In this document: positions 1 to 8,315 of the stretch, piece after piece
Layout of the letters: every line of letters starts with the position of its first letter
How positions within the stretch are numbered: position 1 is the first letter of the stretch
Assembly: GCA_902778895.1 (NCBI GenBank)
Contig: CACYZF010000006.1
Location: 81,142-145,141 of the forward strand
DNA: 64,000 bases
Reading direction: 5' to 3'
Source: an uncultured bacterium
Lineage (GTDB): Bacteria; Verrucomicrobiota; Lentisphaeria; Victivallales; UBA1829
Notes under the pieces: generated by a model
The model's database searches: none
Told to the model about the DNA's origin: nothing
Seen by the model: the letters and a program-made list of their open reading frames with translations, nothing else
Made by a program: the position numbers and the translations under genes

Positions 1-43
1 AGCAAGGGCAACATGGATGAAAATGACGGGAATCGTCTTTTAT

Positions 44-78
44 GCTCAACCGGCGACTTCCTTCCCGGAGCCTGCCGG
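44..78 (-). repeat. Interspersed repeat, copy 1 (cut by left edge)
   Basis: Read on the minus strand, this stretch matches the part of copy 3 (2851-2972) that contains GGCAGGCTCCGG followed by AGGAAGTC and TTGAGC. The sequence towards position 1 continues to resemble copy 3 (CCCTTGC near the edge), so the promoter half of the element is predicted to lie just outside the window. The rest of 1-333 holds no gene I can support; two short frames are open from the left edge and end by about position 127, so the tail of an upstream gene cannot be excluded. Confidence 0.5.
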
Positions 79-333
79 GATGAGTCTTCGTGACGACCGG
101 TTGCAGGAGTTCCGTGTTGAGGCGTGATAACTGGCAAAGATGCCCGGTTGGCTCCGCTCCCTGCCGCCCGTGACAGGACGGCGGGGAAGAGCTCGGTCGC
201 GTGGATGGATTATTTCTCCGTGGATTGAGCGGACGTTTTTCCCTGGTCATTCAAAATATTTGGAATGACATGAAACATGGATCAGGAGGCATAACATTCA
301 TTTTCTGTAGAAAAATACATTTTCTGTCAACAA

Positions 334-1389
334 TCAATCAAAATAAAAAACAAGACTTCTATCCCCCTCTTTCTTGTTCATATCTAAATCTATTCCAACT
401 CGAACAAAACGAATCTTTGTGTTATTGTTGAAAAAATAAACTGGTTTAATTATAGCTTTTCCAAAATGACCCCCAACTTTAATATAGACAGGAATTGATT
501 TTTTCTCGAAAGAGTAGTGTGTATCATTTTTGTTTTTTTTAAGTTCAATCGTTATCTCCCTCTTATTATATCCTTTCTCCGGGGCAGTCGTATATTTCTT
601 ATTAAAATCATCGAGTGTAATAGGCTTGGAATGAAAATCCTCCATCAAAATAAAACCATCATCCGGATTATCCGAATGAAAACGAACAATGTATGCTGTC
701 GGGTAGGAAATGCCAAAAAACAAAGACGGATCTGCGTAGACAATATTGCCCTTCTCATCTCGTTTGAAATCCAGTTCTATGTATTTCTTTGTATCGTCTT
801 TTGTTTTTAAAGAACATGTTTTTATATTGATCTGATACTTCTTTTCTACCTCAGTGCTCTCAGTCTCTCCCTTTTTTTGTTCTGAAAAAGCAGAAAGGTC
901 AAAGATGCTTTTTGTTTCATCCTCAAAATTATAAACAATATAATTTGAAGCGGCAGCCTTTTTTGCACGTGGAGGTATTTTTGTCATTTTGACCTGAATG
1001 CTTTTTTGGAGAATCGGCTTTGATATATCCATTTTAGATATGTTATTATCAAAAGAAAAACGCTCATCATAATAACCGTCTTTATGAAAAGAAAGACGAA
1101 GAATTGAATATCCCGTTTTTTGAACACGGAACTTAGACCCAATACTCTCGCTATTCGTTTTATATTCAGTTTCCATCATATTTTCTGGATCAGGACGACC
1201 AATTTGAATGAACAGAAGGACGTTGTCCAATGGATTCCCATTGGTGTCTGTTACCTCTCCATTTATATCAAAACCAATAACATCAAGCAAGTTATTGTTA
1301 TTGTTGATCTCCTGAGCCCAAAGCCCGAAGAATGACCCGATTATCGCATATGCTGCAATAAAAACAATGAAACAAGATTTCTTTTTCAT
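334..1389 (-). CDS. Secreted hypothetical protein with carboxypeptidase-regulatory-like domain
   Basis: A 351-residue protein of unknown role. It begins with a signal peptide (KKK, then a hydrophobic run to about residue 24, cleavage near WAQE). Residues about 38-105 read like a carboxypeptidase-regulatory or beta-sandwich domain: VTDTNGNPLDNVLLFIQ is the usual opening, followed by an FDNNISKMDISKP stretch. The remainder is rich in Lys, Asp and Asn and I do not recognise it. The DNA is markedly AT-rich compared with the core genes to the right, which suggests transfer. It lies 73 bp downstream of the 42-residue secreted peptide gene and may be read from the repeat-borne promoter at 1687-1715. 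The Shine-Dalgarno is weak. Confidence 0.75.
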   Translation of the reverse strand: MKKKSCFIVFIAAYAIIGSFFGLWAQEINNNNNLLDVIGFDINGEVTDTNGNPLDNVLLFIQIGRPDPENMMETEYKTNSESIGSKFRVQKTGYSILRLSFHKDGYYDERFSFDNNISKMDISKPILQKSIQVKMTKIPPRAKKAAASNYIVYNFEDETKSIFDLSAFSEQKKGETESTEVEKKYQINIKTCSLKTKDDTKKYIELDFKRDEKGNIVYADPSLFFGISYPTAYIVRFHSDNPDDGFILMEDFHSKPITLDDFNKKYTTAPEKGYNKREITIELKKNKNDTHYSFEKKSIPVYIKVGGHFGKAIIKPVYFFNNNTKIRFVRVGIDLDMNKKEGDRSLVFYFD

Positions 1390-1462
1390 TTTTTTCTCAC
1401 GGTTTATTTATTTTTGAATGTATCGAAAAAGATTGTATATGCCACTTGTTAATTTGAAGTCG

Positions 1463-1591
1463 TCATATTCCATCTTCTTCAAGAATCTTTCCCTTCGGTG
1501 TGGACGATGGCGTGGCATCCTCTGCCGAGGCGGCCAGTCCGCCCAGCACGCAGGCGAACAAAGCTGCGATCAGAAATACCCGGTGTTTCAT
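1463..1591 (-). CDS. Small secreted peptide, 42 residues
   Basis: A short reading frame with the hallmarks of a real gene: AGGAG placed 8 nt before ATG and a textbook signal peptide (MKHR, then a hydrophobic stretch ending in LAASAE, cleavage after ASA). The predicted mature peptide has only about 19 residues, is acidic and Pro/Ser/Thr-rich, and ends in EEDGI. A promoter sits in the repeat at 1687-1715, giving a leader of roughly 90 nt. It could be an intact secreted peptide or the surviving 5' end of a truncated exported protein; I cannot tell which. No function is proposed. Confidence 0.6.
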   Translation of the reverse strand: MKHRVFLIAALFACVLGGLAASAEDATPSSTPKGKILEEDGI

Positions 1592-1683
1592 GTTATTTCT
1601 CCTATGGAATTGGTGTTGCGGATTCCAGTTCAGGTTCAGCTACTTTCACGTTGTTGCTGATGGAGGGGGTGAGGAATCACAGT

Positions 1684-1817
1684 TTTATTATACCACGCCC
1701 CAAGCAAATAATCAAGCGGGAAATGCCGGAAATGCAAGGGAAACGCCTGATCACCCGCTGACATCCTGCCCGGAGCCTGCCGGACAGGGGGGGGGCAGCG
1801 TCTTGATTCGGCATCGC
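1684..1817 (-). repeat. Interspersed repeat, copy 2, carries a promoter
   Basis: About 60 bp at its promoter end are nearly identical to copy 3 at 2851-2972, and the distal end shares GAGCCTGCCGGACAGGGG. It also shares a TTCGGC-containing tail with copy 4. The copy lies directly upstream of the 42-residue peptide gene and in the same orientation, just as copy 3 lies upstream of the 304-residue gene. The middle of the element differs between copies. Confidence 0.8.
1687..1715 (-). promoter_or_regulatory. Sigma70-type promoter inside repeat copy 2
   Basis: On the minus strand: -35 TTGATT (1710-1715), 17-nt spacer, -10 TATAAT (1687-1692). It points at the 42-residue peptide gene that starts at 1591. 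Confidence 0.7.
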
Positions 1818-1869
1818 GACCGCGTTGCCTTCCTGTTTTTTTGTGATGGAATAACGGCACAAAGCGGAC

Positions 1870-2784
1870 CTATTGCCGGGCGCCGGATATCTTGTTGAAG
1901 ATCATTTTCACAACGGACTGGATGCGCCATTTCATGTTGTGCGCCTCGCAGAACGCCCGGTATTTCTCCAGCGCCTCGACGGAATACGTTTCCGTCAGGA
2001 CCCGGTCCACGCGTTCATAAAACGGGTTATCCTCCAGCTCATAGGACCGCGGCTCTTCCCCGTCGTCTTCGTCCGTGTTGAACAGGTCGAACTGCTGCAT
2101 GATCTTCAGCAGGGACGCCTCGCCGTCCGCCGGCAGCGCCCGGAATTCCTCTTCCGACATCAGGAACAGGATGTCTTTCGCAAGGTTAAAAAGACGATTC
2201 TTCAGCAGGAACATGATGTGCTCCGCCGGGGAAAGCTCGTCCGGCACGGTCCACCCCAGCAGGAACCGGAAACGGTGAAGTTCCTCCGGGACAGACTCTT
2301 TCAGCACGTCGACGGCGGCAAGTTTCCAGTACAGCCGTTCCGCACAGCGGTATCCCTCATAGTCGAGAATCTTCGGCGTGATGAACCGGACCACATCAGG
2401 CAGGACATCGAAGCGCCGGTATTTGATGAGGAAATCGATGTATTCCTCCAGCTGATGGAACGAGTCCGTGCGGTTGTCCTCCCGCAGGAGCCGGAACGAA
2501 GCCGAATACGCCTGAAACGCCTTTTCCGGTTCGTTCAGAGAGGCATGAAGTTCGCCCAGAAAACTGTAAAAGAGGGGGAGAGTCCACCGGACATCCGCCG
2601 CAAGCTCCCGATCCTGTCCGGGAAGCGCCAGATAGCCGAGATATGTATCGACGATTCCCGAAAACTTCGCGATCTTTTCCTTCTTCTGGGCACGGTTCAG
2701 CTCGGAAACGATCGTGTCCCAATAGTCTTCGTGATTCCGCCGGACGATTTCTTCCGTCAGCACTGTGTTTTTGTTTCGGTCCAT
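1870..2784 (-). CDS. Hypothetical helical (TPR-like) protein
   Basis: A 304-residue, probably cytoplasmic protein. I start it at MDRNKN because the open frame upstream runs through the repeat and its promoter, which cannot be coding in the same transcript. The sequence is almost entirely predicted helix, with alternating helix pairs around residues 40-190 (FYSFLGELHASLNEPEKAFQAYSASF resembles a TPR unit), then an acidic DEDDGEEP linker near residue 235 and a basic C-terminus. No catalytic motif is visible. It is flanked by repeat copies 2 and 3 in direct orientation. There is no clear Shine-Dalgarno. Confidence 0.7.
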   Translation of the reverse strand: MDRNKNTVLTEEIVRRNHEDYWDTIVSELNRAQKKEKIAKFSGIVDTYLGYLALPGQDRELAADVRWTLPLFYSFLGELHASLNEPEKAFQAYSASFRLLREDNRTDSFHQLEEYIDFLIKYRRFDVLPDVVRFITPKILDYEGYRCAERLYWKLAAVDVLKESVPEELHRFRFLLGWTVPDELSPAEHIMFLLKNRLFNLAKDILFLMSEEEFRALPADGEASLLKIMQQFDLFNTDEDDGEEPRSYELEDNPFYERVDRVLTETYSVEALEKYRAFCEAHNMKWRIQSVVKMIFNKISGARQ

Positions 2785-2850
2785 ATTCGGAAAAACTCTT
2801 TTCGTCAGTACAGCAACACACGGTATTGCGGATTGATAGGTCAGGTACAG

Positions 2851-2972
2851 TTTATTATACCACGCCCCAAGCAAAAAAACAAGCGGGAAATGCCGGAAAT
2901 GCAAGGGAAAATGCCTCAGCGCGTCCTTCCAGCTCAATCTCTGACTTCCTGCCGGAGCCTGCCGGACAGGGG
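2851..2972 (-). repeat. Interspersed repeat, copy 3, carries a promoter
   Basis: The most complete copy in the window. It contains the promoter end, a CATTTCCGGCATTTCC stretch, and the CCGGCAGGCTCCGGCAGG end, which has overlapping short inverted repeats. It lies upstream of the 304-residue gene. Similarity to copy 2 continues weakly into the leader: both copies are followed by AATCCGCAA then ACC. Confidence 0.8.
2854..2882 (-). promoter_or_regulatory. Sigma70-type promoter inside repeat copy 3
   Basis: Minus strand: -35 TTGTTT (2877-2882), 17-nt spacer, -10 TATAAT (2854-2859). It faces the gene starting at 2784. Confidence 0.7.
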
Positions 2973-3001
2973 AGAGGACTAATTGTTGATGCAGGCCGGG
3001 A

Positions 3002-4255
3002 TCATACCTCAAGGCTGTTCGGCATCAATAGGAAATCCAGCAGCCCCATCGTCACAATGCCGTTTTCGTCACGGCGGACTTTGATATTGTCCCTGACGAG
3101 AACGATTTTCTTGAAGGAGTCGTTAAATCGCAGGAACGGACGTTTCTCCTGAGCTTCCTTGTCCGGCGAGCTCATGGAAAAGGCGGACTGAACATAATAG
3201 CGCCTGCTTCCGGAATTCGCGACGAAATCGATTTCCAGCTGCTTGCGCTCCATCTTCCCGTTTGGCTGCTTTTCCCGGATTCCCACAACGCCGACGTCGA
3301 CGGAAAAACCGCGATACCGCAGTTCATTGTAGACGATATTCTCCATAATGTGGTTTTCGTCCTGCTGACGGAAATTCAGGCGGGCATTGCGCAGCCCGAC
3401 ATCTTCGTAATAATATTTGAACGGGGTGTCGATATAGCCTTTTCCTTTGATGTCGTAGCGAACCGATTTGTTGATCAGAAAGGCGTTCTCCAAATACTTG
3501 CAATACCGGGCGATTGTGCTTTCTGGGAAAGGAACGCCTCGTTTCGAATGGAAAGTGTTTGACAGTTTCAGCGGATTGGTGAGGGAACCGGTAGCCGAAG
3601 CCAGAAGGTCCAGCAGTACGCCCATTTCCGTTTTATGGCGGATCTTGTTGCGTTCCTTGATATCCTTGATGTAAGTCGTCTCGAACAGATTCCTGAGGTA
3701 ATCGACCTTCTGTTCGTCGCTGTTCATGGAAAGAATTTGCGGAAGCCCGCCATAGGTAAAATACTCCTGCCAGGCTTCGTCACGGCTTCCCTGGAACACA
3801 GCGCAGTATTCGGAGAACGAAAGCGGGTGGATTCGAACCTCGTTTCCCCGTCCGCGGAATTCAGTGACAATATCGGTAGAAAGAAATTTGGAATTGCTGC
3901 CGGTCACATACACGTCGGCGTTGCGATAGTGAAGCAGTTCATTCAAAACGGAGACAAAGTCCTTCAGCATCTGCACTTCGTCAAGGAGGATGTAATACAT
4001 GCCGTCGTCCTTCATCTTTTCGGAAAGATACGAGAGAAGGACATCCGGATCGCGATACTTCTCATTCCTGCGCATATCCAACTCCAAACCGATGATATGG
4101 TCTGGACGGATACCGGAATCCAGAAGATCCCGGCGGAACAGTTCGAAGAGCAGATAGGATTTCCCGCTTCGACGCAGGCCGGTAATGACTTTGATCATGC
4201 CGTCGTGCATGCGGTCTTTCAGTTTCTGAAGGTAAATCGGTCTTTCGATGTTCAT
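3002..4255 (-). CDS. AAA ATPase with DUF4143 domain (first copy)
   Basis: A 417-residue member of the AAA_14/DUF4143 ATPase family. The cellular role of the family is not established. Visible features: Walker A GLRRSGKS (residues 26-33), Walker B LLDEVQ (90-95), sensor-like VYVTGSNSKF (115-124), and a C-terminal half (about 195-365) containing LEIDFV (340-345) followed by YYVQ (353-356), the weak PD-(D/E)XK-like signature seen in DUF4143 proteins. The start at MNIERP is fixed by AGGTGA just upstream and matches the MRIERP start of the second copy. Its promoter is bracketed by two copies of a palindrome (4282-4295 and 4358-4371), which suggests autoregulation. Confidence 0.9.
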   Translation of the reverse strand: MNIERPIYLQKLKDRMHDGMIKVITGLRRSGKSYLLFELFRRDLLDSGIRPDHIIGLELDMRRNEKYRDPDVLLSYLSEKMKDDGMYYILLDEVQMLKDFVSVLNELLHYRNADVYVTGSNSKFLSTDIVTEFRGRGNEVRIHPLSFSEYCAVFQGSRDEAWQEYFTYGGLPQILSMNSDEQKVDYLRNLFETTYIKDIKERNKIRHKTEMGVLLDLLASATGSLTNPLKLSNTFHSKRGVPFPESTIARYCKYLENAFLINKSVRYDIKGKGYIDTPFKYYYEDVGLRNARLNFRQQDENHIMENIVYNELRYRGFSVDVGVVGIREKQPNGKMERKQLEIDFVANSGSRRYYVQSAFSMSSPDKEAQEKRPFLRFNDSFKKIVLVRDNIKVRRDENGIVTMGLLDFLLMPNSLEV

Positions 4256-4281
4256 GGTGTCACCTGCAAATAGAGAATTTC

Positions 4282-4295
4282 CGGCATCGTTGCCG
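4282..4295. promoter_or_regulatory. Operator-like palindrome 1 of ATPase gene 1
   Basis: CGGCA-N4-TGCCG, embedded in a conserved 27-bp direct repeat (GAATTTCCGGCATC...). It sits just downstream of the expected transcription start, inside the leader of the ATPase gene. Confidence 0.6.
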
Positions 4296-4309
4296 CTTTT
4301 TCGCCATTT

Positions 4310-4338
4310 AATATAACCCTTCGGCAGATTGATTTCAA
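4310..4338 (-). promoter_or_regulatory. Promoter of ATPase gene 1
   Basis: Minus strand: -35 TTGAAA (4333-4338), 17-nt spacer, -10 TATATT (4310-4315). It lies exactly between the two copies of the palindrome. Confidence 0.7.
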
Positions 4339-4357
4339 GCGTTGAATGAAGAATTTC

Positions 4358-4371
4358 CGGCATCATTGCCG
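4358..4371. promoter_or_regulatory. Operator-like palindrome 2 of ATPase gene 1
   Basis: Second copy of CGGCA-N4-TGCCG in the same sequence context as 4282-4295. It lies upstream of the -35 box; the two centres are 76 bp apart. Confidence 0.6.
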
Positions 4372-4518
4372 CATTTTCTTTGTTTGAATGCTCGGGCAGA
4401 TCAGACCGGGATCATTCCGCGCCAAGGCAGTTGAGCGTCACGGGGATGTATTTGCGGTTCTTCGACGGTTTCTGACAGGAAAAACAGGAGATAATCGTGA
4501 TGAACCAATGAGATAGGG

Positions 4519-4584
4519 TTGAAAAAATCGACATCGGTACTATTTTTGAATTTGAAAAAATCGACATCGGTACTATTTTTGAAT
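4519..4584. repeat. Perfect 33-bp tandem duplication
   Basis: Two identical adjacent units of 33 bp (TTGAAAAAATCGACATCGG and following). Because 33 is a multiple of three, both overlapping minus-strand frames stay open across it, encoding an 11-residue repeat. The rest of 4372-4757 is AT-rich and I see no gene I can support; a GC-richer minus-strand tail ending at 4412 (KYIPVTLNCLGAE) may be a gene remnant. Confidence 0.85.
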
Positions 4585-4757
4585 TTGCCCAACAATAGCA
4601 TAACTCTCTGATATTTATTATCATCTTGAAGAGAAAGAGTTAATTCCTGATTTCCGAAAATTAATCTACTGAACTGGAACTTAGCAGAATGATTGTTAGA
4701 TAACGTTTGAAAAGACGTTAATAACTATAAATTCGTGCATATTCCTTTTTTTCTGTC

Positions 4758-4785
4758 TTGAAATACACCCGCTGAACAGTATAGT
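4758..4785 (+). promoter_or_regulatory. Promoter of the GH2 gene
   Basis: TTGAAA (4758-4763), 16-nt spacer, TATAGT (4780-4785), about 57 nt before the start codon of the beta-galactosidase gene. Confidence 0.6.
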
Positions 4786-4841
4786 AGTAGTATAAAAACA
4801 GGTTTTCTTCACACCTCGGAATTCAACAGAAAGGTTATCCC

Positions 4842-7800
4842 ATGAATCTCCTTCCCCGCTCACTTTTCGCATTCGCCATTGCGGGAGCGATCGTCGGATC
4901 GCTCGCACATGCCGCTGATGGGAATCAGGTGTCATCTACACATCCCCGTCATTTTGAGGATTTGCGAACGACCGGCGTCAACCGCGAACTCAGCCATGCC
5001 CCGATCTACGGGACGTTCTACGACGAAGCCTCTGCCGAAGCGTACCGTAAGACGCCCTCGAAGTACACGCTCAATCTGAACGGGAAATGGAAATTTCAGC
5101 TGTACGGCAAGCCGGACGATGTGCCGGACGACGTGATCCGTCCCGATTTTGCCGATTCCTCCTGGCTGGATATGACGGTTCCCTCGAACTGGCAGAGCGA
5201 CATGCGTGTCCCCGATCGCGGTGTTTACATCAACAATATTTATTTGTTCCAGAAAGAAGCGAATCCACCGCTGCTGCCGACCGCGAATCCGACCGGATGC
5301 TACCGCCGCACGTTCGATGTCCCGGCGGACTGGTTGGAACGTGACGTCCGCATCGTGTTCGACGGCGTGGACAGCGCATACGATTTCTGGGTAAACGGGC
5401 AGTACGCGGGCTATGCGGAAGACAGCCGTCTGCCGTCCGAATTCGCGATCACGAAGCTGCTGAAGCCCGGCAAGAACACCATCGCCGTGAAGGTGTACCG
5501 TTTCTCGACCGGAACTTTCCTGGAATGCCAGGACGTCTGGCGCATGAGCGGCATCTACCGCGACGTCCGCCTGATGGCGCTGTCTCCGGTCCATCTGCGC
5601 GACTGGTCGGTCAGGACCACGTTCACGGATCCGGCGAAGAACCAACGTCATGAAAAATCCGACGCGAATCTGGAGGTCATGGCGTATGTGGAAACACGCG
5701 CGCTGCCGCGTCAACCCATCGGGGATCTTCCGATGTCATCGTATCCCGGCGTTCGCGTGAAGGCTCGTCTGCTGGATGCAGACGGCAAGCTTGTCGCCGA
5801 AAGCCGTACGGAACGCTTCAGCGGCCAGTCCGGCATGTTCGGCCAGCGGTCGGAACGCGGCGCCGCGATCATTTCCATGCGTGTGGCCGCTCCCGAACAG
5901 TGGTCCCCGGATTCCCCGTATCTCTACAAACTCTTCCTGCACCTCGTGGATGATTCCGGCAAGACGCTGGAAGTGCAGTATGTGCCGGTCGGATTCCGTC
6001 AGATCGAAATCCGCGGCAGGGACGTCCTGCTGAACGGCCAGCGCCTCATCGTGCGCGGCGTGGACCGTCACGACATCAGCGCGAAGCACGCGTTCGCCGT
6101 GACCGAGGAGGATATGCGCCTCGACATCGAGACGATGAAGAAGCTCAACTTCAACGCCGTCCGCACCAGCCACTATCCGAACAACAACCGCTGGTACGAA
6201 CTCTGCAACGAATACGGCCTGCTGGTCGTCGACGAGACCAACATCGAGACGCACGGCATGGGCGCGCAGCTTTCGAAAGATCCCGCCTGGGCACCGGTTT
6301 ACCTCGAACGCGCCGAACGCATGGTGCTCCGCGACCGCAACAACCCGTGCATCGGGTTCTGGTCGCTCGGCAACGAATCCGGTTCCGGCGCGAACCAGGC
6401 CGCCATGGCGAACTGGATCCGCTTCACCGACCCGACCCGTCCCGTGCAGTATGAAAGCGGCAACCCCGGACCGATCATCAGCGACATCCTGTGCCCCATG
6501 TACACGCGTCCCGACCGCATCCGCTCCATGATGAACGGCCGGAACGACAACCGCCCGATCATCCTGTGCGAATACGCCTATGCTAAGGGCAACTCAACCG
6601 GAAACATCTTCCAGTACTGGGATCTCGTAAATGAGAACCGCGGATACCACGGCGGATTCCTCTGGGACTGGGCGGACAAGGCGCTCCTGAACGTGATCGC
6701 TAAAACCGGCGAGGTCAACTACGGCTACGGCAACGACTTCGGCGAAAACTACGATTACCAGGCCAACGGACAGAACCGCACCCAGGTCCTGAACGGCATC
6801 GTGGACGCATCCGTCACGCCGCATCCCGGCGCGCAGGAAGTCCGCGTCTGCCAGGCTCCGATCCGCTTCAAGCTCGAAGGAAAGAACCTGACGGTCATCA
6901 ACGAGCGCAACAACGCCTCGACCGCCGACCTGAAATTCCGCTGGGAAGAGACCGCGAACGGTAAAATCGTCAAATCCGGCGTCCTGAACGTCCCGGTGAC
7001 CCAATGCTTCGAATCCGCAGTCGTCGAAGTCCCGTTCGATGCACCCGCATCCGACGCATGGAGTTTCCTGAACGTCTATTGCGATGGTCCGAAGCACGAG
7101 ATTACCCGTACGCAGTTTGCGCTTTCCGCTCCGGCCCAGGCTCCCGCCGCAATCTCGAAGCTCCAGGACGCCCGTTCCGGGAAGATGACCATCAAGGATT
7201 CCGACGTGAAGGAAACCGCGGACACGCTCACCATCGGATTCCTGACCTGGTCGAAAAAGACCGGCGAACTCGTTTCCATAAAGCCCGAAGGCAAGGAACT
7301 CCTTGCCGCGCCCGCTGAAGAAATCTTCTACCGTGCCCCCACCTGCAACGACCGCATGATGGATCATGACGGCTCGTTCGCGAAGGACTGGCCCAAGATC
7401 ATCAACCCGAAACGCGAGCTGGTCAGTTTCGAGTGGAAAAAAGACGGCGGGATGTACACGGTCATCGCAAAAACCCGTATTGGCGGCGCTGTGGAATCGG
7501 TCCTTGTCTGGACCGTCGATCCCGCGAAGGCGCACCTCCTGAACTTCCACCAGTACGCGTTGTTCCGTCAGAACGATCTGCGTTCCGTGGCGCGCGTCGG
7601 TATGATGTTCCCGCTGGTCGAAGGCTTCGAAACCGCGAAGTATTTCGGACGCGGCCCGTATGAAAACTATCCGGACCGTTTCGTCGCTTCGCTCATCGGC
7701 TGCTGGGAAAACAGTATCTCCGACATGCTGGAGAACTATCTCGTGCCGTCCGAATGCGGCAGCCGCGGCGACGTGGTGGAGCTGAATCTGACCGGAAAAG

Positions 7801-8060
7801 GCGGACAGCATCTTGGCGTTTGGGAAGACGGCAGCAAGCCGTTCCGCTTCTCTGCACTGCACCTCTCTCCGCAGGACCTGATGGCCGCGGACCACAGCTG
7901 GGAACTGAAACCCGGCAAAAAGACCTGGCTGATCCTCGACGGCTTCCACATGGGCGTCGGCGGCGACGACGGCTGGTCGGTCAGCGTCCATAACGAATAC
8001 CAGCTTCGTCCGAACCGGTACGAATGGAGCTGCACGCTGGATTTCCGCAAACCGGAGTAA
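4842..8060 (+). CDS. Exported beta-galactosidase, glycoside hydrolase family 2
   Basis: A 1072-residue LacZ-type enzyme expected to release galactose from beta-galactosides outside the cytoplasm. A signal peptide covers residues 1-24 (cleavage after AHA). Domains in order: sugar-binding jelly roll (about 60-240, LNGKWKFQL), Ig-like (about 245-375), TIM barrel (about 380-670), Ig-like DUF4981, and the C-terminal small beta-gal domain (about 790-1070, with FGRGPYENYPDR). The catalytic acid/base is E512 in LGNESG and the nucleophile is E577 in ILCEYA. Length fits the LacZ family, whereas many GH2 glucuronidases are shorter. It is monocistronic, with its own promoter and terminator. GH2 members with other beta-glycosidase specificity remain possible. 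Confidence 0.93.
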   Translation: MNLLPRSLFAFAIAGAIVGSLAHAADGNQVSSTHPRHFEDLRTTGVNRELSHAPIYGTFYDEASAEAYRKTPSKYTLNLNGKWKFQLYGKPDDVPDDVIRPDFADSSWLDMTVPSNWQSDMRVPDRGVYINNIYLFQKEANPPLLPTANPTGCYRRTFDVPADWLERDVRIVFDGVDSAYDFWVNGQYAGYAEDSRLPSEFAITKLLKPGKNTIAVKVYRFSTGTFLECQDVWRMSGIYRDVRLMALSPVHLRDWSVRTTFTDPAKNQRHEKSDANLEVMAYVETRALPRQPIGDLPMSSYPGVRVKARLLDADGKLVAESRTERFSGQSGMFGQRSERGAAIISMRVAAPEQWSPDSPYLYKLFLHLVDDSGKTLEVQYVPVGFRQIEIRGRDVLLNGQRLIVRGVDRHDISAKHAFAVTEEDMRLDIETMKKLNFNAVRTSHYPNNNRWYELCNEYGLLVVDETNIETHGMGAQLSKDPAWAPVYLERAERMVLRDRNNPCIGFWSLGNESGSGANQAAMANWIRFTDPTRPVQYESGNPGPIISDILCPMYTRPDRIRSMMNGRNDNRPIILCEYAYAKGNSTGNIFQYWDLVNENRGYHGGFLWDWADKALLNVIAKTGEVNYGYGNDFGENYDYQANGQNRTQVLNGIVDASVTPHPGAQEVRVCQAPIRFKLEGKNLTVINERNNASTADLKFRWEETANGKIVKSGVLNVPVTQCFESAVVEVPFDAPASDAWSFLNVYCDGPKHEITRTQFALSAPAQAPAAISKLQDARSGKMTIKDSDVKETADTLTIGFLTWSKKTGELVSIKPEGKELLAAPAEEIFYRAPTCNDRMMDHDGSFAKDWPKIINPKRELVSFEWKKDGGMYTVIAKTRIGGAVESVLVWTVDPAKAHLLNFHQYALFRQNDLRSVARVGMMFPLVEGFETAKYFGRGPYENYPDRFVASLIGCWENSISDMLENYLVPSECGSRGDVVELNLTGKGGQHLGVWEDGSKPFRFSALHLSPQDLMAADHSWELKPGKKTWLILDGFHMGVGGDDGWSVSVHNEYQLRPNRYEWSCTLDFRKPE

Positions 8061-8079
8061 AATTCTCCCAAATTCAAAC

Positions 8080-8117
8080 GTCAGCCCCCGAAGCCAGAAA
8101 TGGTTCCGGGGGCTGAC
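8080..8117 (+). terminator. Terminator of the GH2 gene
   Basis: Stem GTCAGCCCCCG... with ...CGGGGGCTGAC, two internal mismatches and a 6-nt loop, followed by a T-rich run (TGTTTATTTCT). Confidence 0.75.
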
Positions 8118-8253
8118 TGTTTATTTCTCTGCTCTTTTCTTTGGGCTGTTGTTCATGCGCTTCACAACGGAAGCTTGAAAGCACGTTTCATTCTTTTAGC
8201 TTTTTAATGCTGCATGACGGGATGATCTCTTTAGGCTTTAAGGCATCGAAATG

Positions 8254-8303
8254 ACACCCGCGCGAAATTTTTTTGACCGTTTTATCGAAAACAGCGCGGG
8301 TGT
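8254..8303. repeat. Long-loop inverted repeat ACACCCGCGC / GCGCGGGTGT
   Basis: Perfect 10-bp arms separated by 30 nt of A/T-rich sequence, just left of the 320-bp block. No gene is visible in 8118-8843; the stretch holds this hairpin, the block at 8316-8637 and AT-rich sequence. Confidence 0.6.
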
Positions 8304-8315
8304 ATTATGGATTTT

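Noticed and set aside
201..431. Short plus-strand frame opposite the secreted hypothetical protein
   Set aside because: No ribosome binding site, ends inside the opposite gene, and composition fits shadow translation.
4401..4935. Minus-strand frames at 4401-4624 and 4696-4935
   Set aside because: The first depends on the 33-bp duplication and lacks a ribosome binding site (possible remnant only); the second overlaps the GH2 signal peptide and its promoter.
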